Assembly: GCA_937898675.1 (NCBI GenBank)
Contig: CALEJB010000020.1
Span: 1 to 37,009 of the forward strand
Source of the DNA: an uncultured Prevotellaceae bacterium
GTDB lineage: Bacteria; Bacteroidota; Bacteroidia; Bacteroidales; Muribaculaceae
Length of the DNA: 37,009 bases
Reading direction: 5' to 3'
Below the pieces are notes generated by a model that saw nothing but the letters and a program-made list of their open reading frames with translations, had not been told where the DNA came from and ran no database searches. A program made the position numbers and the translations under genes. Below are positions 25,712 to 33,064 of this stretch, in pieces; the first letter of the stretch is position 1; every line of letters begins with the position of its first letter.

Positions 25712-26392
25712 ATGCGATGGATACGTAACATATTGATTTTCTTTTTCACCTCGACCATTCTGGCCGTGGTCATCCTCAAGTACATCCCCGTTTACATCAC
25801 CCCATTGATGCTCATCCGCGGGGTGGAGGCGGTGATTGACGGCCGCACGCCCCAAATCCGCCACCGCTGGGTGCCGCTTGAGAAGATTAACCACAATCTG
25901 CCGCAGGCGGTGATGGCCAGCGAGGACAACCTGTTCCTCAAGCACAAGGGCTTTGACCTGGAGCAGATACAAAAGGCGCAAATCGAGGCCCAGGAGGGCA
26001 AGCGACAGCGCGGCGCGAGCACCATCAGCCAGCAGACGGCCCGCAATGTGTTCCTGTGGCAGGACCACACCTGGCTGCGCAAGGGGCTCGAAGCCTATTT
26101 CACATGCCTCATCGAACTCATCTGGGGCAAGGAGCGCATCATGGAGGTGTATCTCAATTCCATCGAGATGGGCGACGGCATCTATGGCGCCTACGCCGTG
26201 GCGCATGCCAATTTTGACACCTCGCCGGCCCAACTGTCCAAGTCGCAGAGCGCCTACATCGCCGTGTCGCTGCCCAATCCGCGTGAGCGCGACAGCGCCC
26301 GTCCCACGCCCAAGATGCGCCGCATGCACAACACCATCATGAAGCGCATGAACCAGATTGACACCTTTCCCAAGGATGTCTGTTACCAGTAA
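25712..26392 (+). CDS. mtgA: Monofunctional biosynthetic peptidoglycan transglycosylase
   Basis: A 226-residue GT51 enzyme that polymerises lipid II into glycan strands. An N-terminal TM helix (residues 6-24) is followed by the catalytic motif ASEDNLFLKHKGFDL (Glu in ASED), the second motif GASTISQQTARNVFLW, and the late motif KERIMEVYLNSIEMGDGIYG. No transpeptidase domain is attached. It was probably adjacent to rsmD before the R-M genes arrived. The stop codon overlaps heptamer copy F. Confidence 0.94.
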   Translation: MRWIRNILIFFFTSTILAVVILKYIPVYITPLMLIRGVEAVIDGRTPQIRHRWVPLEKINHNLPQAVMASEDNLFLKHKGFDLEQIQKAQIEAQEGKRQRGASTISQQTARNVFLWQDHTWLRKGLEAYFTCLIELIWGKERIMEVYLNSIEMGDGIYGAYAVAHANFDTSPAQLSKSQSAYIAVSLPNPRERDSARPTPKMRRMHNTIMKRMNQIDTFPKDVCYQ

Positions 26393-26405
26393 ACTCCAAA
26401 CTCCT
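26392..26405 (+). repeat. Heptamer-like repeat, copy F (mtgA/M6 protease junction)
   Basis: AACTCCA and AACTCCT, then GACA, then the ATG of the protease gene. The first unit shares the last A of the mtgA stop codon. It is shorter and less regular than copies A and B. Confidence 0.6.
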
Positions 26406-26409
26406 GACA

Positions 26410-28137
26410 ATGAAGATGAAACGATTTGCAATAACCCTGGCGGCGGCTGTGCTGTGGTGCGCCGTGACGACGGCTGTGCCCGCCAAGCCAGGATTGACTT
26501 TTACCCATGTGCAGAGCGACGGCTCCACGGTGACGCTGACGATGCAGGGCGGCAAGTTCAACCACCGCCTCGTCACGCTCGACGGCCTGGCCGTGCAGCA
26601 GGACTGCCGCGGCGACTACTGCTATGTGGCGGAGGGGGCGTTGAGCAACATGCGCGCCCATGACCAGGGCTGCCGCGGCGTGCGGGAGACCGCATTCATT
26701 ACCGTGTTCCGCGACCGCCTCACCAATGCCGCCGCCGCGCGCTCGCCGCGCCATGCCGAGGGCGCCGACGGCCGCCAGGTTCCCTGCACGGGTTCGCCGC
26801 GCATCCCCATCATCCTGGCCAACTATGCCGATGTCAAGTTCATCCACGACGACCCCAAGGCAACGTTTGAGCACCAGTTCAACACGATGGAACGCAGTTG
26901 TTTCAACTACTTCAAGGACCAGTCCCACGCCCAGTTCACGCCGCAGTTCGACATCCTGGGTCCCGTGGACCTGCCGGGCGACCGCGAGTGGTACGGCGCC
27001 AACGACCGGCAGGGCTATGACCTGCGCCTGGGCACGATGATTGTCGATGCCTGCGAGGCGCTCGACGCCGATGTGGACTTCTCGCGCTATGACAACGACG
27101 GCGACGGCTTTGCCGACGTCGTGGTTGTGCTCTATGCCGGAGTGGGCGAGCAGTTGGCCTACAGCAAGGTGCCCGAGAGCGTGTGGCCCTGCCAGTGGGA
27201 CCTTGACGAGTGCTATGAATGGGGCTACAGCAGCCGCCCGGCTTTCCCGCTCGACGGCGTGACCATCGACAAATTTGCCGTCTTCAACGAACTGTCGGGC
27301 TCGTCCAACGCCAGCACATCCATCGACGGCGTGGGCACCTTTTGCCACGAGTTTGGACACTGCCTGGGACTGCCCGACTTCTATCCCACCAACAGCGGTA
27401 ACGGCTACGGCATGGGCAGTTGGGACATCATGGACCACGGCTGCTACCTGGACAATTCGCACACCCCGGCAGGCTACACCTCCTACGAGCGCTGGTTCAT
27501 GGAGTGGATAGACCTTACCGTGGCTCAGGCCGACACCCGTTACACGCTCTCCCCGCTGTGCAGCGACAGCGGCAATGCCGTCAAGGTCGTCAACGACGCC
27601 AACCCCAACGAATACTACCTGCTCGAATACCGCCGCAAGACGGGCTGGGACGCTTTCCTGTCGGCCGAGGGCATTCTTGTGATTCATGTCGATTATGACG
27701 AGCAGGCATGGCTCGACAACTCGCCCAACAATGTGTCCAGCCATCAGCGCATGACCATCATCCCTGCCGATGCCGTGTGCTCGGGTGCGACCGCCAAGGG
27801 CGACACCTGGCCCCGCAACGGCTTGGACTCCCTCACCAACCTCTCAGTTCCTGCCGCCGCAGTGTTCACGGGCGGCTACATGAACAAGCCGCTCACCGAG
27901 ATGAAGGTCGATGCCGCCGCCCAGGTGGCCTCGTTCTGGTGCATGCGTGCCCCCCGCTCTTTGGCGGGTGATGTCAACGGCGACGGCGAGGTGAACATCG
28001 CCGACATCAACGCCGTCATCGACTGCATCCTGGGCGGCTCCACCGCGGCCCAGGCCGATGTCAACGGCGACGGCGAGGTGAACATCGCCGACGTCAACGC
28101 CATTATTGACAAGATTCTAACTCATAACTATTATTAA
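26410..28137 (+). CDS. Secreted M6-type metalloprotease with dockerin-like repeats
   Basis: A 575-residue exported protease. The signal peptide (residues 1-24) is followed by a pro-region, then an M6-like (immune inhibitor A type) catalytic domain with PRIPIILANYADVKF, DNDGDGFADVVVVLYAGVGE and the zinc site HEFGH at residues 313-317 in CHEFGHCLGLPDFY. A Met-turn candidate is YGMGSWDIMD. The C-terminus has two dockerin-like calcium loops (DVNGDGEVNIAD, twice). A 36-base exact DNA repeat (27970-28005 and 28057-28092) shows that these two loops duplicated recently. It probably digests host or dietary protein outside the cell. A C10 protease gene follows. Confidence 0.9.
   Translation: MKMKRFAITLAAAVLWCAVTTAVPAKPGLTFTHVQSDGSTVTLTMQGGKFNHRLVTLDGLAVQQDCRGDYCYVAEGALSNMRAHDQGCRGVRETAFITVFRDRLTNAAAARSPRHAEGADGRQVPCTGSPRIPIILANYADVKFIHDDPKATFEHQFNTMERSCFNYFKDQSHAQFTPQFDILGPVDLPGDREWYGANDRQGYDLRLGTMIVDACEALDADVDFSRYDNDGDGFADVVVVLYAGVGEQLAYSKVPESVWPCQWDLDECYEWGYSSRPAFPLDGVTIDKFAVFNELSGSSNASTSIDGVGTFCHEFGHCLGLPDFYPTNSGNGYGMGSWDIMDHGCYLDNSHTPAGYTSYERWFMEWIDLTVAQADTRYTLSPLCSDSGNAVKVVNDANPNEYYLLEYRRKTGWDAFLSAEGILVIHVDYDEQAWLDNSPNNVSSHQRMTIIPADAVCSGATAKGDTWPRNGLDSLTNLSVPAAAVFTGGYMNKPLTEMKVDAAAQVASFWCMRAPRSLAGDVNGDGEVNIADINAVIDCILGGSTAAQADVNGDGEVNIADVNAIIDKILTHNYY
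27970..28092 (+). repeat. 36-base direct repeat coding the two dockerin loops
   Basis: Positions 27970-28005 and 28057-28092 are identical over 36 bases and 87 bases apart (29 codons), so both encode the same calcium-loop residues in frame. Confidence 0.85.
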
Positions 28138-28140
28138 TTT

Positions 28141-28171
28141 TTTACATTTCAATAACTGTTTACATTTCAAT
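28141..28171 (+). repeat. 13-base direct repeat at the C10 protease start
   Basis: TTTACATTTCAAT occurs at 28141-28153 and 28159-28171, an 18-base period. The second copy overlaps the ATG of the C10 protease. It could bind a regulator or affect start-site access. Confidence 0.6.
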
Positions 28172-31100
28172 GAAGATGATGAATTACCTTAAATCATTGG
28201 CATTGGCAGTGCTCGCCCTCATGGCGATGAATGTGTCCGCTGCCAATGTTGACGCCGCCGCCGCACGCGCCCGGGCGTTACAGTTCATGATGACTCAGCC
28301 CGCGGGCAAGTTCATGTCCCCCGCCACGGACTTGCAGCTCGTCCACGCCGAGGCATCGTCGGTCAACGCCAAACTGACCGACTTCTATGTGTTCAACCTC
28401 AGCGACGGCAGCGCTTTTCTCATTGTCAGCGGCGAAGACCGCGCCGAGCAGGTGCTCGCTTTTGGCGACCGCGCCATCAGCGACTACAACCGCCTGCCCG
28501 CCAACATGCTTTGGTTCCTGGGACGCTACAAGGAGCAGATTGAGTTCCTGCAGCGCAATCCCCATGTGCAGGTAACCCGCGACAGCGAGATGCTCCGCGG
28601 CTCTTTCAAGGCCGCCACCGTTTCTCCCCTGTTGGGCTACATCGAGTGGGACCAGGAGGCTCCCTACTACAACCAGACACCCATCTACCGCAACCAGCAC
28701 ACCCTCACTGGCTGCGTAGCCACGGCGATGGCCCAGGTGATGATGTACTGGAAATATCCCGCCGAGCTGCCCGCGTTGCCCGCTTACACCACCGAGACGC
28801 AGCGCCTCTCCGTTCCCGCCCTGCCCGGCACCACGCTCGACTGGGCGGGCATGCTCGAGCAATACTATGGCGTGAACTACAGCACCGCCCAGGCTACTGC
28901 CGTGGCCACGCTGATGCGCTACTGCGGCCAGTCGTGCTGGATGGACTATGACATCGCCTCCAACGGCGGCAGCGGCGCCTACTGCGAGGACCAGCTCACC
29001 GGCATGAAGACCTTTGGCTACAACTCTGGCGCCAGCGACCTCATGCGCGACGACTACAGCGCCAGCAACTGGAACGCCATGATGCAGAGTGACCTTGCCG
29101 CCGGCCGTCCCATCCTGTATGCAGGCGACGACACCCGCGGCTATGGCGGCCACGCCTTTGTCGTTGACGGCTACGATGCCGGCACATCCAAGTATCACAT
29201 CAACTGGGGCTGGAGCGGCGACGGCAACTGCTATTGCGCTTTGGACGCCTTCAATGTTGACGGCTACCGCTTCAACTCGTGGGTTGAGATGCTCTACGAG
29301 GTTTATCCCGAGGGCAGCGCCATCGAGAAGCACGCCCCCGTGATTGGCACCGCCACCAGCGTGGGCACCACCTCGTTCACCGCCAACTGGACCGACCAGA
29401 CTCCCGCCGAGAACGTCAAGGACTACACCCTCTATGTCAACGCTGTGGGCGCTGTCGAGAGCCTGCTCACCGAGACCTTTGCGGGCGTTGATGTATCGAG
29501 CGACGGCAGTGCCGACGTGAGCGGATCGCTCAACGACTACTGCGACAATCAGGGCTGGACCGGCTATGCCGTCTATCTTGCCCCTGGCGGCTTGAAGATG
29601 GGTAGCAGCAACAAGACGGGCTACATCACTTCGCCCGCTGTTGACCTGAGCGGCAGCGACGGCACCGTGACGGTCAAGTTCAGCGCCAAGTACTACAGCA
29701 CCGACAACTCTTCGGTTGTCGTTTCGTGCGGCGATGTCCAGCAGACCGTTGCCCTTACTGGCAGCGCTGCCGACTACACCGTTGTGCTCGAGGGCTGCGA
29801 TGCCCGGGCTGCCCAAAACATCACCCTGTGCTGCACCGGCAGCCGCAAGCGCGTCTATATTTATAGCGTCGAGATTCTCAGCGGCAATGCCTCCACCCGG
29901 CTTGCCGCCAGCGAGAGCGGCGACGCCGACCACCGCGTCATCACAGGCATCAAGTCCAAGAACTACACCGTCACCGGCTTGACCGCAGGCCAGACCTACA
30001 AGTACTATGTGGTGGCCAACTACACCGACAACACCAACAAGGCCAGCGACAAGGCCATCGTTACCCTCCTGAGCGACGGTCCCGCCGCTCCCGAGATGAT
30101 TGTTGACCCCGAGGGCCTGACCATGAGCACCACCGTGGGCGTTCCCGTGACCGCAACCTTCAGCGTGCTGGCTTCTGACCTGACGGGCGATGTCAATGTA
30201 ACGCTCAGCGCGGGCGACGGCTCATTCAGCGTCAATCCCGCTGTCATCAGCATCGCCGATGCCGAGCGTGGCGCCGCCGTCACCGTTACCTACAATCCCG
30301 CCGCCGCCGGCACCCACACCGCCGTTGTTACCCTGAGCAGCGAGGGCGCCGAGGATGTTACCGTCGCCGTCAACGGCACCGCCGCCCTGGCCAAGGGCGC
30401 GCTGGAGATGCTGCCCGCTGATGAGGAGTATGTGACCAGCAGCAGTTTCCGTGCCGACTGGACCGACGAGACCCCCGCCGCCAACGTGGCCAGCTACACG
30501 CTGCATGTCAACAAGAAGGCCCAGGCTGGCAATACTCTGCTCACCGAGACCTTTGCCGGCGTCGATGTGGCCAGCGACGGTTCGCAGGACCGCGGCGCTT
30601 CGCTCGACGACTACTGCGACAACGCCGGCTGGACCGGCTATGCAGCCTATGAGGCCGCTACCGGCGGATTCAAGTTGGGCAGCGGCACCAAGATTGGTTA
30701 TCTGGTGACCCCCGCCCTCGATCTGGGCAGCACCGTTACCGTCAAGGTCAACGCCAACTACTACGGCAGCGATGGCAGCCTCCTTGCTGTATCGTGTGGA
30801 GCCGCCACCGACACCATCGCGCTCACCGGCGAGGCAGCCGATTACACCATCACCCTCACCGGTATCGACGCAGTCGAGGCCCAAAATGTGACATTGTCCT
30901 GTGTCGCCAACAAGAAGCGCGTCTATATCCACAACGTGACCATTATCAACGGCACTGCGGCACTCACCGCCAGCGAGACTGGCGATGCCGACAGCCGCGT
31001 CGTCACGGGCATCACCGACAAGTACTATGTGGTTAGCGGCCTCACCGCAGGCGCTACCTATGAGTATAAGGTGAAGGCCGTCTATGTTGACGAGACCGAG

Positions 31101-31328
31101 AGCGAGTGGAGCAACCTCGAGGAGGTTACCCTGCCCTCCGGCGGCCACGGCTTCGAGCTTGGCGACATTGACCACAGCGGCAATGTTGACCCCGCCGATA
31201 TCTCGGCGCTGATCGACTATCTGCTCAATGGCATTGACATTTGCCTCATCTGCGCCGACGTTGACGGCAGCGGCAACGTTGACCCCGCCGACATCTCGGC
31301 ATTGATTGACTATCTGCTGAACAACTAA
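28170..31328 (+). CDS. Secreted C10 (streptopain-like) cysteine protease with FN3 and dockerin-like modules
   Basis: A 1052-residue exported protease. Signal peptide 1-24; a SpeB-type propeptide to about residue 145; the C10 catalytic domain with Cys182 in LTGCVATAMAQVMMYWKYP, His328 in GGHAFVVDGYD and NWGWSGDGNCYC. Then come two copies of an FN3-like unit, each interrupted by a beta-sandwich insert starting LLTETFAGVD, separated by an Ig-like beta domain (about residues 645-740). The C-terminus has two dockerin-like loops (DPADISALIDYL). FN3 and dockerin regions suggest binding or attachment outside the cell. A strong terminator follows. Confidence 0.9.
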   Translation: MKMMNYLKSLALAVLALMAMNVSAANVDAAAARARALQFMMTQPAGKFMSPATDLQLVHAEASSVNAKLTDFYVFNLSDGSAFLIVSGEDRAEQVLAFGDRAISDYNRLPANMLWFLGRYKEQIEFLQRNPHVQVTRDSEMLRGSFKAATVSPLLGYIEWDQEAPYYNQTPIYRNQHTLTGCVATAMAQVMMYWKYPAELPALPAYTTETQRLSVPALPGTTLDWAGMLEQYYGVNYSTAQATAVATLMRYCGQSCWMDYDIASNGGSGAYCEDQLTGMKTFGYNSGASDLMRDDYSASNWNAMMQSDLAAGRPILYAGDDTRGYGGHAFVVDGYDAGTSKYHINWGWSGDGNCYCALDAFNVDGYRFNSWVEMLYEVYPEGSAIEKHAPVIGTATSVGTTSFTANWTDQTPAENVKDYTLYVNAVGAVESLLTETFAGVDVSSDGSADVSGSLNDYCDNQGWTGYAVYLAPGGLKMGSSNKTGYITSPAVDLSGSDGTVTVKFSAKYYSTDNSSVVVSCGDVQQTVALTGSAADYTVVLEGCDARAAQNITLCCTGSRKRVYIYSVEILSGNASTRLAASESGDADHRVITGIKSKNYTVTGLTAGQTYKYYVVANYTDNTNKASDKAIVTLLSDGPAAPEMIVDPEGLTMSTTVGVPVTATFSVLASDLTGDVNVTLSAGDGSFSVNPAVISIADAERGAAVTVTYNPAAAGTHTAVVTLSSEGAEDVTVAVNGTAALAKGALEMLPADEEYVTSSSFRADWTDETPAANVASYTLHVNKKAQAGNTLLTETFAGVDVASDGSQDRGASLDDYCDNAGWTGYAAYEAATGGFKLGSGTKIGYLVTPALDLGSTVTVKVNANYYGSDGSLLAVSCGAATDTIALTGEAADYTITLTGIDAVEAQNVTLSCVANKKRVYIHNVTIINGTAALTASETGDADSRVVTGITDKYYVVSGLTAGATYEYKVKAVYVDETESEWSNLEEVTLPSGGHGFELGDIDHSGNVDPADISALIDYLLNGIDICLICADVDGSGNVDPADISALIDYLLNN

Positions 31329-31358
31329 TAATCAAAGTCTAAGGACTGATTTTCCGAC

Positions 31359-31394
31359 AAAAAACGGGTGCGCTGTATGGTGCATCCGTTTTTT
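31359..31394 (+). terminator. Terminator after the C10 protease gene
   Basis: AAAAAACGGGTGC (31359-31371) pairs with GCATCCGTTTTTT (31382-31394), one G-U pair, with the T-run inside the 3' arm. It is typical of an intrinsic terminator. Confidence 0.9.
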
Positions 31395-31428
31395 GAATCT
31401 TCGTTATGCCGTTTGGGCAAAAATTGAT

Positions 31429-31436
31429 TACCTTTG
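31429..31436 (+). promoter_or_regulatory. Bacteroidetes -7 box for the cation efflux gene
   Basis: TACCTTTG lies 8 bases before the chosen ATG at 31445 and downstream of the in-frame ATG at 31406. It therefore rules out the longer start if used, and implies a very short leader. Confidence 0.6.
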
Positions 31437-31444
31437 TCCCCGTT

Positions 31445-32350
31445 ATGAAAAACCGGGAAAAAGAAATTTACAAGGTGACGCTTATCGGCAGTGCCGGCAA
31501 TGTGGCGCTGTTGACCTTTAAGTTCATCGCCGGTATCGTGGGGCACAGTTCGGCGATGATTGCCGACGCTGTGCACTCGCTCAGCGACTTCATCACCGAC
31601 ATTATCGTACTGATGTTTGTGAACGTGAGTTCCAAGCCCCAGGACGAGTCGCACGACTATGGCCACGGCAAGTACGAGACCATTGCCTCGTTTGTCATCG
31701 GCCTGGCGCTCATCGCCGCCGCCACGGGCATTATCTACTCCGGCGGCAGCAAACTCTATGCCTGGGCCCACGGCGAGCAACTCGAGGCCCCCGGCATGCT
31801 TGCGCTGTGGGCCGCGCTGCTGTCGATTGCCGTCAAGGAGGCGCTCTACCGCTACACCGCCGCCGTGGGCAAGCGCGTGGACTCGCAGGCCGTGGTGGCC
31901 AACGCCTGGCACCACCGCAGCGACGCCCTGTCGTCAATCGGCACGGCCGTCGGCATTGGCGGCGCCATCTTGCTGGGCAACCGCTGGACGGTGCTCGACC
32001 CGCTGGCAGGTGTCATTGTGGGCGGACTGCTCATCAAGGTGGCCGTTGACCTGCTCAAGGTGAGCATGAACGAACTCACCGAGTCGTCGCTCGACGACAA
32101 GACCGAGCAGGAGATTGAGCGCATCATATGCGCCCAGGCCGACTGCCGCGAGCCGCACAACATCCGCACGCGCCGCATTGGCAACCGCATTGCCATCGAG
32201 GCCCATGTGCGCATGGACGGCGACACGCCCCTGCATGTGGCACACGAGCACGCCACCGCCATCGAGCAGCGCCTGAGGAACCGCTTTGGCCCCCAGACCC
32301 ATGTCACCATCCACATGGAACCGACCAAGGGGCAAACCCCTAACGCCTAA
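31445..32350 (+). CDS. Cation diffusion facilitator family transporter
   Basis: A 301-residue CDF transporter that exports divalent metal ions such as Zn, Fe or Mn against a proton gradient. The start at 31445 (MKNREKEIYKVTLIGSAGN) follows a -7 box. Six TM helices are expected; metal-binding motifs are ADAVHSLSDFITD in TM2 and HHRSDALSSIGTA in TM5 (HxxxD type). The C-terminal cytoplasmic domain has the usual EAHVRMDGDTPLHVAHEHAT segment. The last codons and the stop are encoded by heptamer copy I. The metal cannot be named from sequence. Confidence 0.92.
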   Translation: MKNREKEIYKVTLIGSAGNVALLTFKFIAGIVGHSSAMIADAVHSLSDFITDIIVLMFVNVSSKPQDESHDYGHGKYETIASFVIGLALIAAATGIIYSGGSKLYAWAHGEQLEAPGMLALWAALLSIAVKEALYRYTAAVGKRVDSQAVVANAWHHRSDALSSIGTAVGIGGAILLGNRWTVLDPLAGVIVGGLLIKVAVDLLKVSMNELTESSLDDKTEQEIERIICAQADCREPHNIRTRRIGNRIAIEAHVRMDGDTPLHVAHEHATAIEQRLRNRFGPQTHVTIHMEPTKGQTPNA

Positions 32351-32369
32351 CTCCTAACCCCTAACTAAA
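32335..32369 (+). repeat. Heptamer stop-rich repeat, copy I (end of the cation efflux gene)
   Basis: Four heptamer units and the terminal unit AACTAAA, overlapping the end of the coding region. No start codon follows: the next element is a terminator hairpin and the next gene is on the other strand. Confidence 0.8.
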
Positions 32370-32404
32370 GCAGAAGGCGCCCCGTCACACGGGCCGCCTT
32401 CTGC
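32370..32404. terminator. Terminator hairpin between convergent genes
   Basis: GCAGAAGGCG (32370-32379) pairs perfectly with CGCCTTCTGC (32395-32404), and the inner CCC/GGG extends the stem. There is no long T-run. Confidence 0.7.
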
Positions 32405-32429
32405 TGGTTCTGCTCTTGGCAGGAATGTG

Positions 32430-32942
32430 TTAATAGTCGAATTTCAAGTAACTGTTAGGCAGAATGCTGCCGTCCTTGCCCACGGTGAAACCGCATGACT
32501 GGCCGCTGAGCCTGTTCATCTGGTCAAGCACTTTGTCTTTCTTGGTGCCTACGCTCTTGCAAACGACGATATCCTGCTTGAAGTGGGTGCTGCCCTTATT
32601 AATCTCAATGTTGAAGAGTACATCAAGGTCATACTTGTCCTTGACCAGTTCAACGCCCTCCTTGAGGGTGAAGATGTATTTTACGCCGAAGTCAGCGGGC
32701 AGTTTGCTGCATGATGCGCTTTTGGTCCACTCTGTGCCCGAAACAGTCACGGGAATGTTCTGGCCGTTGTTGCCCTTGTAAACCAGAATTACATCAAAGT
32801 TGTCAATCACGTCCTGCGAGAACGTCATCTTGTAGGTTGCCGTTGTGCTGGCCTGAGCGGGCTCGTCATCGTCGCTGCCGCACGAGGTGAGGCACATTGC
32901 CGCCATCACAATCAGGGCGGCCATGGTTAAAAACTTCTTCAT
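32430..32942 (-). CDS. Small lipoprotein of unknown function
   Basis: A 170-residue protein from the start at 32942 (MKKFLTMAALIVMAAMCLTSC). The lipobox Cys is at about residue 21, followed by an acidic GSDDDEP spacer typical of surface-exposed Bacteroidetes lipoproteins (lipoprotein export signal). The mature part looks beta-rich. An in-frame ATG further upstream would give 42 extra residues without a signal peptide and starts beyond the -7 box. I do not recognise a domain. Confidence 0.75.
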   Translation of the reverse strand: MKKFLTMAALIVMAAMCLTSCGSDDDEPAQASTTATYKMTFSQDVIDNFDVILVYKGNNGQNIPVTVSGTEWTKSASCSKLPADFGVKYIFTLKEGVELVKDKYDLDVLFNIEINKGSTHFKQDIVVCKSVGTKKDKVLDQMNRLSGQSCGFTVGKDGSILPNSYLKFDY

Positions 32943-33005
32943 TAGTTTGTTGGTTATTAATAGTTTAAAAATGTTTTCTGTTGCGCTTGCATGCTTTGAG
33001 CGCTG

Positions 33006-33013
33006 CAAAGGTA
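33006..33013 (-). promoter_or_regulatory. Bacteroidetes -7 box for the small lipoprotein gene
   Basis: Minus-strand TACCTTTG, 64 bases before the chosen start at 32942 and inside the longer reading, which supports the shorter start. Confidence 0.6.
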
Positions 33014-33064
33014 TCGCATTTTCTTGAATCTGCACCCTTGTGGGCGTTAAAAAATGCAGTTTTG

